Origin: Steinernema hermaphroditum
Taxonomy: Eukaryota; Nematoda; Chromadorea; Rhabditida; Steinernematidae
Length of the DNA stretch: 64,000 nucleotides
Assembly: GCA_030435675.1 (NCBI GenBank)
Contig: CM059621.1
Span: forward strand, 3,410,001 to 3,474,000
Reading direction: 5' to 3'
Positions 1-12,890 of the stretch are shown one piece after another. Each line of letters starts with the position of its first letter. Position 1 is the first letter of the stretch. The notes beneath the pieces are model-generated. The model saw only the letters and a list, made by a program, of their open reading frames with translations. It did no database searches and was not told where the DNA came from. A program made the translations under genes and the position numbers.

Positions 1-1308
1 AAATGAAACGTACCTCGAAGACGATCACCTCCTTGTAAAAGCGCTTCGAAAGATACGAAACGATATCCATACATTCGAAAATCTGTATTAAGTACATGGT
101 AAACCAAGGGTTAGTTCACAAAGCAACTTGCCAGGCAGAGACAGCAAAGGCAGCAGAGGAAGATGTTGGCAGAAGTTTGAAGGGCTTTCTTCGTGCAAAC
201 CACATATATAATAAGTGGGCTGAGGAAGATATTGAGCGAAGCGAAGCTCACTGTAAAAGCAAAGGCATTAGTCTTGTTTGGCTGTTAGAGAAGGCTGTTT
301 ATTGGCACCAAAGTGCAAGTTAATAATGAACAGATATGACCACTCTTTAACCTGCTTAGGCAATCCCTTTGATGGAATATTTTCGACAGGGAAGTGATCA
401 TTATTTTGCAGCGAATATGAGAGATTTAAGTAGGTATTTTATGAGCATAATAAGAGAAACACTCAGCATCTTCCCCTTACATACAGACCCCTCATAAAAA
501 GGATAAGTTTATTTCAGAAAGGGCCATATTATCTTTTTGAATCACTCTTCTGGAAACAATATACACGTTCACCTAAAGTTTATTAACATTTTTGATTGCT
601 TACCTTTGACCCCGAAAGAGACATCGTTCTTTGACACCATCACCGTATCAATGGGCAGAGCTGAGGATGTGGAGAGGGAACGCTGCCTCGATCCTCCCAG
701 CACCGGAGAATGCTATTAAGACTAAGGAACAGACGCGAGTGCCAGTGAGAGCAGCTAATCCAGATATTTGAAGAGACGCTGTGTCGTCAAAACAGCGCTA
801 GGTGTTAAATATAAACAGACTATCGGCAACAGCGAAACCCAAGCTTCGAGGAGAACGACAAGTAATCCGTGGTGATTGGTCTGTCATGTTAATTAGCTGT
901 TCCGGCACGACATTTTCAAGTTTCATGCGCAAATTGTGCATATTTCTCGGAACATTTTCTCTTGTGACGATAGTTTGCTTCCGATGGCGTTTTGTGACAT
1001 TATGGTATCTGAAACATTCTGCGAAAAAAAAGTCACGATGAATACCAAGCAGCGCATGAATCCTACTCTCGAAAATGACCTGGATTACGGTAGGTACGCA
1101 TAGGCTTCTCCATAAAAAGTTCGTGGGTACGCGCTCTACCGTATCGCAACCGCTTATCACGGCTCTGTGGCTCTGATTTAAGTGTTTAGAATTGAAGGAA
1201 AAAAAGCGCTGGTTTCTACGAATACTCCATCTGTAATCTCGATCTTCTGAACAGAGAGGGTGGGTGATTAATACATTTCAATAGGAGTCTTAAGTATCTT
1301 TCACAAGG
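1..1308. other. No supportable gene
   Basis: Only short open frames are present and none resembles a known family. I see no splice-linked chain of frames, no RNA gene and no clear repeat structure here. Confidence 0.5.
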
Positions 1309-1402
1309 CACCGGTCGCCGGCGTCTTTTCACATACAAGACGATGCCGGTGCCGGCGCCGGCGCCGGAGACGGCGCCGGTACAGGCACCTTGTAAAAGAG
1401 CC
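1309..1402. repeat. GC-rich (GCCGGC)-like hairpin-forming block
   Basis: A short block almost entirely made of overlapping GCCGGC, GGCGCC and ACCGGT units sits in AT-rich surroundings. The units are self-complementary, so the block can fold in many registers. CAAGGCACC and GGCACCTTG lie at its two ends. No coding potential is evident. Confidence 0.6.
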
Positions 1403-2492
1403 GTCAGCTAAATTGGAAGAAATTTTGGGAATTTAATTTCCACGTTCACAACGCTTAATTCACATGATCCTCCGATTTCATTTCAATTCTTATCAGCTCC
1501 CAAAACCGGTAAAATTCTGCGCAGTTTACCAGTTTGGCAGTCCCTCGGAAACAGAATTTCCTAACAAGGTTAAGTTCCTTTGTGTGTGCAACCGAAGTCC
1601 AGAAACTTCGAAGATCAACCGCTCCGATGATTCCATCTGGTAGTACATCTTGCAGTGCGTTACGGGAATCAGATGTCCGCATATGATGTCGTAACCGTAT
1701 TTTGCTCTGATGAGGCTAGAAGAAATCTGTATACTTTGGTGTGATTTCGTACTTCACTATGCTTATAAGGTGTATATCGTGAAACTCAAAGATCGTTTCG
1801 TCATAAACGTGAAATGTTCGTTATTTCGCTATTTTCTGCTGCTGACTATCTCCTGTGTGAAGTATCTTACTGAATCGAAACCGTTAAGCACCGTATGCCT
1901 TAAAATTGTATCATGGATTCTCCGTCTTCTCGGAGACCAATGCATGACTAATGAGGAGCGTAAGCGGCTTCCACGCTCAATAACAATGACTAAACGATTA
2001 TTCAGAAGGAAATATCACATGATATGTGTAATATCTTTTATTGCGATAATGCCTCGTAATACAGCGGCGGGATTATGCATAATTGAGTGAATGAGGGCCA
2101 GCGGTTTCAAAGGTGTGTGAGTAGCAAAGGAGTCGGCAAGAAGACGCTGAAGTATTTCAGGTAAAGTATTACTAGGAATATGTTGTAGCGAGTAAATGAA
2201 CGGTGCTGCCAAGACCCAAAGATCTTAAGTTGAGATATGGTACAATGATTGATTGAAGTCACAGTAACCCCAATGTCTGAATTGTGCATCCTAACGTCAT
2301 AATAGATGCAAACTTCCGGACGGCTGTGAGGGGTTTATTCCGTCAATTGTGAACACATAAGTCGCTAACAGACGCAGCATGGATAACGTTCAACCTGTTG
2401 TAAGTTGGACAAAACCACAAATCTGGCTCGTGTACATGAGGCTTCTCGAAGAGGTAACAGTGTCAATAGTGTTATTCTTGAAACATCCATCC
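1403..2492. other. No supportable gene
   Basis: An open frame of 75 codons on the minus strand (1455-1682) and one of 126 codons on the plus strand (1710-2090) have no recognisable motif and no supporting splice chain. Confidence 0.4.
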
Positions 2493-2553
2493 TAATTGTT
2501 CACTTCTCACAGTAATTGCGGAGCCTATTTTTACTGTGAGAAGTGAACAATTA
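2493..2553. repeat. Perfect 23-bp inverted repeat with 15-nt loop
   Basis: Positions 2493-2515 are the exact reverse complement of 2531-2553, separated by 15 nt. The transcript of either strand would form a 23-bp perfect stem. The arms are AT-rich with a central CACTTCTCACAG. It could be a fold-back transposon remnant or a small-RNA hairpin; the perfect pairing fits a young fold-back element better than an old microRNA. Confidence 0.75.
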
Positions 2554-4005
2554 TGGAATGGAACCAACAACACGGAGGACCACACAGCTTCAAAGCTGAC
2601 TCTAAAAGGATAGTGTTGCATGGTAATGTATTGTGTTATTTTTGACAAGCGAACAGATATAATTTTCAAGAGAGATACAACAGGGATGCACATGTGTACC
2701 TTGTTTTGTTCGGCTGGTTCATAACTAAGATCGGTAAATCGTAAATGCGAAATGGTTATTAATAGTAAAATTCTTTGCGTTCAGTGCCTTAAGGCGCGCT
2801 AACCCAAATGTGACGACAACAAACTGCTTTTCTCACGCAACTATGACCACCAATCGTAAATCCAAACTTCAATAATCCGCTATATCTGTCTGTCATTGAA
2901 TGTTTTCCGAAGTGAATCATTTAAATTAGGAATATTGCCGTCTTTGACATGGTTGATGATATTGTGACAGGATTGTGCCACTTCAAAACAAATTTCATCG
3001 CGCATTACCAAAGAACTATTGATCCCAATATGCCTAGGTCTTAGAAATAAGTCTTTCCAATTAAAAATTTAATTGCGGCTATTGAGATTTAATCCTATTG
3101 ATAGACCTGCTTTCACGGCGCCGATACTAACCGATCATTAACGGCTGTATATGGGGCAGATCTAGTCTATTGTGTTGAGATAACTACTTTCTGTCTTTTT
3201 ATACGGTCTCCATGCATTTATTTTCCATGTACTTCATTTATCCAGCAAAAAGCTCGACGAAGATATACGGAATTGTCGACAGGAAGAGGGAAAAATTCGA
3301 TATACGTCCGAGAAGAAGCTAGGGTACTGTAGGCCGATTATGCGCTTCGCTATCGACGAGTCACGGACAAATGAAATTGGTGTCTCAGTGGTTAAGCTGT
3401 TTAAGGGATTCACCTGGCAAATCCGAGACACTATACGGTAATGGACACTTAACGGATTATCGAGGTAAAAGTGACCCAGTGGAGCACAATGTTTCTGATA
3501 GTTTTTAAGGGAGAAACTATTTTTTGGGAAGGATGGAATATTGACCGATTTCGGGCAAATAATTCCTACTTGGTGTGAGAATATCGATAATGCAAAGATA
3601 GGAGTGACTCCTTTTTTAACACGAACAATCACACATAAACAAAACGAACCATCCCGGAGATGGTGATTGAGATGAAGCATAGGAATTGGCTCGCCTATGG
3701 GTAACTGGTAATACCCCTAAACCCATGTGGAATCAACAACCTCAACCTAACCGCAACCTCAAGGAAACTGAAATTTCTTAAGGATACTGAAATTTAGGCA
3801 GCAAAGAGACATCGGAAATGGTTTCTAAAGTCTCTCGACTACAGAAATGGTCCCGGGAACATCATTGGGGATCGAATAGGGGCGCAATACTTACTGGAGT
3901 GATTGACCTCGCGACTCCCCGCTTTGCACAGAAAGAGCTGACCAAACCCACTAACTGCACACGCCGTTGTTTCTCCGCAATATCATATATGTAAATATTG
4001 GCTCA
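2554..4005. other. No supportable gene
   Basis: A 148-codon minus-strand frame (3234-3680) is the longest here. It is rich in S, F, I and L, matches nothing I recognise, and has no neighbouring frame that would splice to it. Confidence 0.4.
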
Positions 4006-4542
4006 CTCGTGTCGCGGTGGCGAGCGGTCGGTCCCTCCGGTCGCTCTCTGAGCGTCGGGTTGGTCAGACAGCAAACCCTGTGGCAGTTGTGAGTGTTCCG
4101 GCTTCCAGAGGGAATTGGGACACCCGGAAGCCGTAGTCCCACCACCGCAGACAACAAGATGTCCGACGCCAGAAATCCGACGCCCGACGCTGCGTGAGAT
4201 ATCATCCCGAAGGTCACCGACGCTCTGAGGACACCAATACTGAGGAAGACGCAACCCCCGAACCACGGACTCATCTCTCCGTAGCAGATGCGAGCTCAGA
4301 AGCCTCCTCTGACGCAGAAGCCTCCTCAAACGCCCCGAGAAGAAGAAGTTCGGCCGCCATTTCCGGAGTTTCGCCGATTCGCAGATGCCCCGTGAAGCGC
4401 GCCGTCTCCCACCGGTTCGACGTCAACGCCGTGCCAGGAATGAAGCCGTCTACAAGTGATATCCTCTGTTGTCTATTAATCGGTGTCATGCAAGGCGTAA
4501 CGCCTTTGATTCATGAAGTAAAATCGTGAAATCGTGAATCAT
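4006..4542. repeat. Dispersed repeat superfamily, long copy
   Basis: The segment beginning CTCGTGTCGCGGTGGCGAGC recurs nearly base for base at 10362-10489, and the segment at about 4441-4540 recurs at 10491-10590. The copy at 10.4 kb therefore lacks about 300 bp of the middle. The middle part (about 4360-4530) recurs in diverged, inverted form at 6295-6490. Read on the minus strand, the left part shares its core (GGACTACGGC, then GGGTGTCCCA) with the copies at 17.5, 35.9 and 50.8 kb. Open frames run through it on both strands, so coding cannot be decided. No clear terminal repeats or target duplication were seen. Confidence 0.7.
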
Positions 4543-6294
4543 ATATGTAATATGCGAATACCTTTTTCAAAGGAACATTTACTTTAAGCATTTCTCGCAA
4601 AGCAGCTGAGTATTGGAATTTCGTTCGGTGACAGCGCCAAGTTTTTCATTTTTTTTCAGTGTTGATTCCAAATAGTGCTCAATGTAATGGTATAGGTTAC
4701 CGATCCTGACTCATCACATTGTACGATTAGGCCAGATTTTAGTAGTACGAAACTTATCTAAATTGGCTGGTTTTTTGGTCGTTTTTGGTGTCCATTTTGG
4801 CCCGATGAGTGGATACGGTTTCACTGGGCATCACTGAGAACTACAGTGAGTTACGATATGGCATGCACACAGTCTTGTAGGAGAATGTGTAAAAAATTAC
4901 AGGAAGTAATTCGGAGTAATAATTTGAGGTCGACTTATCGGATTGATTCAGTGATGCAATAATGAGCAGATAGCACATAATCCCTTACTTAACATGGTTA
5001 TAATAATTGCCAAAATCCGCTTACGTGACTCTATTACGGCAATTATTTAACAACGATGAATAACCACAATTTGCCAATGTTTTGCATGTCTATCTGAGCG
5101 TGCGCGTTCGTACAACTTCTCGTAGAGTAAGTTGCCAATACCATTTGAAACGCATGCAAAAAGAGATGACTTCCAATTAGAAAGAAGTAATACAACTTGA
5201 AGAGCTAAAATGTTATGTCAGATGCGCAGATACTGGCTGGTACAACGAGCCAAAAAGGGATTACATAAAGACGCAAACCTGAGATCGGGGCACCATTCTC
5301 GTTCGCGTTCGTTTCTACCGTAGCCCGGTTTCGCTACGCAATTATGTTAGAAGCGTTCACTTGTTTTTAGCGTCCCTAGCAATAATCCGGTTGTTTGTCA
5401 TCGTATTAGGGAAATGGGAATTAGACTTCGAACAGCAACGGCTACGAAATCGAATTTGTTCAGAGTTTCACACCATCATTTTCTTCACCTTGTAAAACGT
5501 ATGTAAAGGGAATTGGCCACAAAAGGACTCAACTTAAACAGTTACTACCAAGGAAAACTTTGACGCTATTGCATAACACGCAACACTATAACCAACTTGA
5601 ATTTTCAAAAAAAATCGCAGCGATTCAGCAACCTCACAACTATTAGAGTCGAGAGAAAGTGTTCGATGTGTTGATGATTACTTAGTCATCCTATATAATT
5701 GAAATAAGCCGGCCCAGAACCAGAGACATGATCGCCTTATCCTTGGCGCTTAAAGAGTTATTCACATCCTTTTCATGGAATTGACCGCGATCTTTAAATT
5801 TATTGCTCACCAACATCAGTTTGTGTGATGTCATACAGAAGAACGGCTACTGTGTACAGTGCTGCTATTCACTATTTTTGAGACAACATTCAGTTCCATT
5901 CCATAATCTTCATGGAGTGGGCTAAGATCACCTCTCTTTTCCGACTCTTAATCATTTTTTAGCTTAGAATTGCGAGAAATATCGAGATGTCTCAAGTCAC
6001 TGTCTTTTTATCCAGGCATCCGTTGTCAAACGGTTCAACAACAATAATCGTGCGGAAGTCGTAAGCAAGATTACTATAACGATTATCCGAAACCGACGTC
6101 TTCTCTCAGCTGTTGGCATTACTTTCTCTTAAATAGCTCTTAATCCTGTTTTTGTGTCATTAAACGATCAGTGATCACACGACTAATTTCGACATCCCAA
6201 TATGAAAGTTAAATGTAGAAGCTGGAACGCAGGGGTCGTCGCAAAAGCAGCATTTCCACGAAAGTTGCTGATAAGTCTTCGTTTTCTAATTATT
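4543..6294. other. No supportable gene
   Basis: AT-rich sequence with only very short frames. I see no repeat copy, RNA gene or splice-linked frames. Confidence 0.5.
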
Positions 6295-6490
6295 TGCATT
6301 TTCTTCCACGACTCAAAAGCATCGCGCCTTGCATAACAACATATGCAACATCGACAAGCAGAGGATGTCTCTTGCAGCCGCCGTGATTCGTGTCGAGGAC
6401 GTTGCAGTGAAGATGGATGTCGAACCGGTCGGTGTCAGCGCGGTTCACGGGGCATCTCGAAATCGGTAGAACTTCGGATCCGGCAGTGGT
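6295..6490. repeat. Diverged inverted copy of the 4.4-kb repeat
   Basis: Two stretches match the reverse complement of the repeat at 4.36-4.53 kb: one around CGCGCCTTGCATAAC (compare ACGCCTTGCATGAC), and one around TTCACGGGGCATCT, which is shared exactly. The order and spacing agree once orientation is reversed, so this is an older copy of the same element. Confidence 0.6.
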
Positions 6491-7885
6491 GTATCTTCTT
6501 TGTAAAACGTTTGAAGCACAAGTGACTTCGGGTTGCTTTGGAGATTGATTTTGCTTCAGTGCAACGACAATGTTCAGCATAATCAAAAAACTCGATCGAA
6601 CCACGAAAAAGCTCATTTAGAAATTTTTGCGTTCGGATTTTCAGATTCTGGTTTTGGGGTTTGACCGCAAGCTGGAACCTTGTTTTGTTGTATGGTCTTT
6701 TTTTGATTGTGATGCGTCGTATATCCGGTCATTAGCACAAAAATCATTGAGTATTTGTGTTCTTCACTTTACATGATGCAACACCAAGTACAGGAGGAAG
6801 ATCCAGGACCAAAACAAGTCAATACGATTACGTTGTTTTCGTTTCGTTATAATCCTATCGTATGTGATAAGTTTAAATAGACAAAGGTCGAAATTTATAG
6901 ATGATGTGACGGAGATTGTCGCTTCGTGCAATGCGGCACTACAGATTGTCAGTATAACAACTTCTGCTGATCCTGAGTTTCGTATTCTCAAACTCAAAAA
7001 TTAATATTCCCTAAAGTGACTGTTGTATCACGGATGTTTGCTTGTAAACGTAGACAGCATAAATTAACATTTTACTGAAATGGGCTGTTCCCCGAGAACA
7101 GATATCTTCCTGATTAGGTTTTTTATTCTATTCCCAGTCCCTCGAAATAGTTACCTCACATATTTGTGCACTTTCCTTTTACAAGTTGAATTGGATGCGA
7201 ATATGATTCATCGGTTCTCAGCATTTGTCGCAATAGTTCAACATGATCCGTCTCTTTTGCTGATGCAATTATTATAGGATAGACCAATGTCTGATTGGCC
7301 TCCTTGAGTGGAATCGGCTTCTGGGAAAAGATGTAAAAGCTCAAAGATTAACGTCAATTGTCACAATGTCAGGACAATAGTTTTTTAATGGTTTTCTATA
7401 TCAATGGTTTTGCCACCGAAATTGTAGGTTGGCTTTGTTTCATAGGACCAAAGAGAGGCATTGGTTCTTTGATTGAAACAAAAAAGCCTATTGTTTGCGT
7501 TCACGTGAAATAATTGCCTAAAAATAGATTAACTATAGACCGACATCGGTGTTCGTAGGGCAAGGTGGAGTGGTCTCCGATCCGCGCACAGAGGAACAAG
7601 AGCAGTAGTGTAAGCAACACTTCCAGACAGCCGGGAATCCGAAGGCCAATGATGAGGACTCGAAGGTCAACCATCTATATTTCTTCTTGAATGCCTTTCT
7701 ACCCACTTCTATGTTATAAACTTCTAGAGGAAAGTCAAGTAGAGCTTAGCACACATCGAACAATTACAGTTATTCCGTCAGTACTTAACTTGGCTCAGAC
7801 ACACTTCAAAGCAGTAAACGAACTACGTATATTTAACAATAACACCAACTGTCCGATTTCGCAACAATTAACGTTTCGATAACTA
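6491..7885. other. No supportable gene
   Basis: A minus-strand frame at 7156-7344 has a protein-like composition, but I could not link it to further exons or name a family. Otherwise nothing is seen. Confidence 0.4.
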
Positions 7886-9042
7886 CTAGATCCATGGAGG
7901 TGACGGTTCTACTGAAGCCTTTGGAAGCGACTTAATGTTGAAGATCAGGTCGAAGAACGCCTCACGGGTTGACTTGTTGAAATATAGCAGCAATATGCCT
8001 CTGCTACCTAAATAATACATTGAGAAGTTTGCTATAATTGCAGTAGTGTACCGATCGTCAGTTGGCAGAAAAAGAGACCCATATAGCTCATTGATACAGG
8101 AAGTGAAACAAATTGAGCAGCAACAAGGAAGGCACTTGGGAGTACATTTAATATGCAGATAAATCCGCATTGACGAATGGCCTGAAGACGTAAGGTAAAC
8201 GACGAGTTGTCACAAGACTAAGCTAACCTTTATCTGTACACCTTTGTTCACTTCAATTTTGGTGCGACAGATGAAAACGACCAGAGCCATAAATGCAGTT
8301 AGAAGAATGACCAGAAAGATCAGATTATTGAACAAAGCTGCGATGTTTAGGTACTGTCTTCTGTCTACGGGAATGACACTTTCCGGAATTGATGCATAAG
8401 GATCGTAAGTTGGCATTACGGCTTGCGGTGAGATTATTAAAGGTTTGGCAAATGCAGAAAAAAAAATCATATAAAGAAGTACGATTGCGTAGAATGCAAA
8501 CGTTCGTCGGCCGCCAAATATGCGGGCTGCGGTAGGCTTTGAGCAAAAGTCGACCACTCTCTCCATAAGAATGATGACACAGGTCAGACATTGTCCTGCC
8601 CAGCACGCTAAAATACAATGATTATATTGAGTTCATTGAGTTCAAAAAAACTAACCTTGTGTAATTGTCCCGAGGATAAAATGGAACAGTGGAGCTGCAC
8701 AAAAGATGATTCCCTCCGCATACACGATTCCATAAGTTGTGGAGATAACAGTCAGTATAATGTCTAGCAAGGCCAGCAGGAAGGTTAGTTTATAAGACGG
8801 CTTTTTGAAGAACTGCTTCTTGGCAAGCACTACTATGCACGGAACGTAGATGATCTGAAATATAGGAATCTTCAGGGTGGTCCACAATATAACAGGCAAC
8901 TCACCATATAGATCGTTCCTAGAATCAAGCACGGTACGGTACCGTGCGATCGGCGGACTATATGCTGGGCCCATTCAACTCTGCTCAGATGTTGACAGCT
9001 GTAGAGACGATTATACTCACTTGGGTTCAGGATGATGTCCAT
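7886..9042 (-). CDS. SRT-family serpentine chemoreceptor (paralogue 1)
   Basis: A seven-transmembrane receptor of the nematode SRT class, probably acting in chemosensory cilia; its ligand is unknown. Five exons can be joined in phase: 9042-8905, 8854-8656, 8607-8228, about 8180-8052 and about 8020-7886, for about 325 residues. The start ATG follows TTTCAGAA. Family signs are LYSC in the N-terminal ectodomain, VPCLILGT before TM1, CWAGQC in TM3, GGRRT after it, YDPYAS in the second extracellular loop, and an RTKIEV loop before TM6. The C-terminal tail ends at 7886. It lies in tandem with two more srt genes on the same strand at 11.1-12.2 and 14.0-15.2 kb. All three share exon phases and all are intact by eye, so it looks like a local expansion. 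Confidence 0.88.
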
Positions 9043-9769
9043 TTCTGAAAGTGAAATATGAAAGGCTGGCCTTAAATACAGGTCATGATATCATGAAAAC
9101 AAGAAGGCAGAGCCAAGAACATAAAGCGCTAAGTGCGTTCATAACAAACTGCACTGTCTGGAAGGGTGCGCTCCAATAAGAAGAATAGGCTAGCCAGTAT
9201 TTTCCTGTTTACTGTGTTTATATCATTCAGTTAGATAGGAATTGTTATTGATATGCCCTAAAATGGATCTTAATTTTGATGGGGAGACGTCCGCACTTGA
9301 GCGGGTGTTTATTGTTTGTCGCACAATGGGATGTGTGGGTTTGAAAACAGACAGAATTATCTCCATTCAAAATAAGAAGAATAGACCCGAGCCTCTCTTA
9401 AGCGAAGACACCTTGAGCTAGTACGAATAAACATGCACTAAATAAAAAACAAGTTCCGTGTACTGTAATATGCAGAAGGCATACCTGATTCCAGGGGTAA
9501 AGGACGATGATGGGTATTCGTGGTCGCGGTTCTCACGGAAAGAGTGGCCTAAATAAGCCAGAATGTTACACGTTTATATGGATTTTGGGAGGTTCAATTA
9601 GGCCTACTTGTACGGCCGCTTTTTTTAGCTTGCACACCGTGCACTAGTACAATGTTGCTTGCACTATTCTAATGGAATGTAAAGGCCATATTCAGAATAT
9701 TGCACAAAGGTCAGTACATCGACCCCTAGTCATCTATCAATGACCTCTATTAATTTCCTCATTCACTTA
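9043..9769. other. Intergenic, nothing seen
   Basis: Upstream region of srt paralogue 1. I see no further exons and no clear promoter motif. Confidence 0.5.
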
Positions 9770-9990
9770 TCGACCCCTTTCATTTGTATCCCCAGCGGAC
9801 GGCTCCGCTCACTTTTTTTTTGAGGGTTCCCGAATGAGTTGAGTGAGCGGTTCCTTTTGTCCATCGTTATTGGCGCAATGATCACACTGTCTGCCAGAAG
9901 GCCTGAAACATGAGGAAGTCGTAATTTGAACGTCTTGCTAAGAAGCCAGTCACGACCGCCCGCTTCGCCACGTGGAAATACCGCTCTGTG
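9770..9990 (-). repeat. Dispersed repeat superfamily, minus-oriented copy
   Basis: The reverse complement carries CAGGCCTTCTGG, then GATCATTGCGCCAA, then the box CGCTCACTCAACTCATTCGG. This is the same order as in the 17.5-kb and 35.9-kb copies. Flanking sequence differs, so this is an independent diverged insertion. Confidence 0.6.
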
Positions 9991-10361
9991 GGCTCTGCGT
10001 TACCATCGCGTCTGGTCGGGATTCAGCTTCTTCGGTCTTCTGATGCCCGCGTACACTGATAGCACCGCTAATCGCTGTTCTCAGCATCGTCTGCAGCCGA
10101 ATACGAAAAGATAAACTTGTGAAATAATCGATCACGGTTTTCTGATCGACTTTGTGCCCTTTGAAGAAAGTCCCGTGTCGTACATGGTCTTTGACTATCA
10201 AGAAGTAGACATGTGTTCTTAAAATAGATTGGTGTACATAGACTGGTGAACTTTGGCTTCTTTTGTTTGTTATGAAACAACATTACTCCCCCAACAGAAA
10301 GAGGACTTTGCTTTTCAAAGAATTAAGTCATTATTTTTTATTCTTGTTTGAATCTTATGTC

Positions 10362-10590
10362 TCGTGTCGCGGTGGCGAGCGGTCGGACCCTCCGGTCGCT
10401 CTCTGAGCGTCGGGTTGGTCAGACAGCAAACCCTGTGACAGTTGTGAGTGTTCCGGCTTCCAGAGGGAATTGGGACACCCGGAAGCCGAAGCCGTCTATA
10501 AGTGATATCCTCTGTTGTCTATTAATCGGTGTCATGCAAGGCGTAACGCCTTTGATTCATGAAGTAAAATCGTGAAAATCGTGAAATCGT
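10362..10590. repeat. Internally deleted copy of the 4.0-kb repeat
   Basis: The two ends of the 4006-4542 element are joined directly here, with about 300 bp missing between CGGAAGCC and GAAGCCGTCT. The shared parts differ at only a few bases, so this copy and the 4-kb one are recent relatives. GAAGCCGT occurs on both sides of the missing part, which suggests deletion by short-repeat recombination. Confidence 0.7.
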
Positions 10591-11081
10591 TGAATCTTAA
10601 TATGTAATACATATAAACAGCACAACCTATACATGGCGACAGATATGGTGTACTATAAATTCGAGTTTTATTTAACAGTATGAGACATATCATTGTATTG
10701 GAAGTACATCGTATCGCACTGGAATATAACGCCATCTTAGAAACGACGGGTCACGAGTAGATTTGCGGGTTCCTCAACAGCAGTACCCACCCTGTCGTCG
10801 ACTCCATTCGCTGAGCTGTGCTATCCCTAGGATTTCTGGATACCCTGGATATTCACTGGTTTTGAATGCTCTAATGAATGCTCAAAATTACAATGGAAAA
10901 AAGAAAACCAAAGGGGTTCGAATCTTATTTACCGCGATCTTTTTACTTATTCCTTTTTCAATTAGCTGTTGGTGTGATGCGCGTGTATTCACCTGTTTTC
11001 AAGCGCCCATTCTCAGAACCACACATTTTGTTTATTGTCCGTATGTTTATAAAAAGCACAGGCAGAGAATGGGGGATGCGG
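10591..11081. other. Intergenic, nothing seen
   Basis: Short frames only; the longer plus-strand ones run into the antisense of the receptor gene that starts at 11.1 kb. Confidence 0.5.
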
Positions 11082-12212
11082 TTATATCCAGTTACTCCTA
11101 ATCGGCTCCACAGATGCGGTTTTAGAATTCTTGGAGTGAAAGAAAATGATGCCGAAGTATGCTTGACGAATCGATCGATTTACACAAAGCATCATAAAGC
11201 CTCTGACTCCAATCGCCATTTGCCAGGTAAACAAGAACAGGAAGGCCCATTGCCATGGAACAGACACGAACTGGGCAGCAATAAAAAAGGCACTAGGGAT
11301 GATATTTAACGTGCAGATAAATCCACTTTGACGAATCGCCTAAAGATGAATCAGTACGAACCGCTTACAGGAGAAAAACTTTACCTTCATCTGCACCTTT
11401 CGATGAACCTCAATTTTCGTCCGACGTAGCACGATCACCAAAGCGGTGAAGGAACACAACAAAACAACCAGAAAAACAATATTATTTGCCAAAGCTTGTA
11501 TGTTGAAATATTCTTTTCTATCTATGTGGATCACACTTTGCGGTAAAGATGCATAAGGATCGTAGGACGGTATTATGGTGGACGGCGAGAAAATCAAAGG
11601 TTTTGCAAACAGAGCAAAGTAGGCCATGTATATGGCAATGATCCCATAAAAGAGGAACGTTCGACTTCCACCGAATAATCTAGCCGAGAGCGACTTCGAG
11701 AACGCATCAATCGTACTAACGACGATGAGTATGGCAGTTGTAAGACACTGTCCAACCCAACATGCTAAAACATAATTGTTATCATGAGCACCAATCGAAC
11801 TATGCCCTACTTTGGGTGATAACGCCAAGAATAAAGTGGAGGGATGGGGCCAAACAAAATATGACCCCTTCGGCATACAAGACTCCATAGATTAAGGTGT
11901 TGATTGTAAGAGAAATGTCGAGTAGTCCAAGTAGAAACATTAATTTGTAGCAGGGTTTGCGGAAGAACTGTCGCTTGAAAAGCACGAACATGCAAGGGAT
12001 GTACATGAGCTGAAATGAAATAATTAAAGTTCGGTTCACTTTCGGACGATCTTCAACTAAAATCTTTCACTTACCAAATAAGTGGTTCCAAGAATCAGGC
12101 AGGGCACAGTAACATTAGCTTGCCGAACGGAGTACTTTTCCCATTCTGAGGTAGAGAGGGCATCACAGCTGTACAGCCGATTATACTTCGTTCTGTTCAG
12201 GAATATTTCCAT
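11082..12212 (-). CDS. SRT-family serpentine chemoreceptor (paralogue 2)
   Basis: A seven-transmembrane SRT receptor of about 324 residues in four exons: 12212-12075, 12009-11811, 11764-11385 and 11339-11082. All splice phases agree. It shares LYSC, VPCLILGT, CWVGQC, GGSRT, YDPYAS and RTKIEV with its neighbours. Unlike them it has no intron in the last coding part: the sequence WQMAIG runs directly into VRGF, so one intron has been lost here or gained in the other two. The arginine-rich segment CVNRSIRQ before the tail fits the family. Probable role: odour or taste detection in sensory neurons, by family membership only. Confidence 0.88.
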
Positions 12213-12890
12213 TTCTGAAATGAGACATCAAATTAAAAGGCGGCCGATTATGAAAGCTTATGTAAAAGAACGCATCTAAATCAGAAAGTGGGTGTAGACA
12301 ACATACACGAGAACAGCGCTGTAACGTAATGAGACATAGGAACATAGCGAAGGCAGTATTTATGAGTCCGCCCCACGACAACTCCTATGTCATTAACAAT
12401 GTGACGCAGATTTCCTTGGAATTGTAAGAGAGTGCACTCTTGTGCACTACCTGTAGTTACTCCCAGGAACAAGGAGAACATTGATTAGTTCTAATGTGTA
12501 AAAGGACAGTTCACGTTGAAAAGAGAATAGTGCTCAGACATTGGTAGGAGTCAGATACAAAGGAAGAGAATATTAGTCTGGTGCACTACAAAATATTGTT
12601 GCAGTACATGTACTTCTAAGGATGCACTTAAAGTGAGCGCACAAAACGAATGCCGTTTTCGGGACAATGCCCTTAAGACTTATTTAGGGTAATAAGTGTA
12701 TGGATAAACGTTGGTTTGATTCCTTTGGAGAATGACAGCTCTGAACTAATTTCACATTCTCAACATAGCTGTACGTTCGAGGGATCGACGATTTACGATC
12801 GTTATGAAATCGCAGAGTCTCAGTCGTGTTACGGTTGATCGATCTCTGAGCCTATCCATTGGGAGCCATAGCATCCGGCATCCGTTTTTG
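12213..12890. other. Intergenic, nothing seen
   Basis: Upstream of srt paralogue 2; only short frames without family resemblance. Confidence 0.5.

Noticed and set aside
3360..3430. tRNA-like stretch (CTCAGTGGTTAAGC followed by a GAGACAC end)
   Set aside because: An A-box-like start is present, but no B box (GGTTCGANNCC) and no acceptor stem pair at the right distance.
3234..3680. 148-codon minus-strand frame
   Set aside because: No motif, no splice partners, low-complexity S/F/I content.
7156..7344. Glycosyltransferase-like exon on the minus strand
   Set aside because: A faint resemblance to a nematode glycosyltransferase segment, but no second exon and no catalytic motif could be found.
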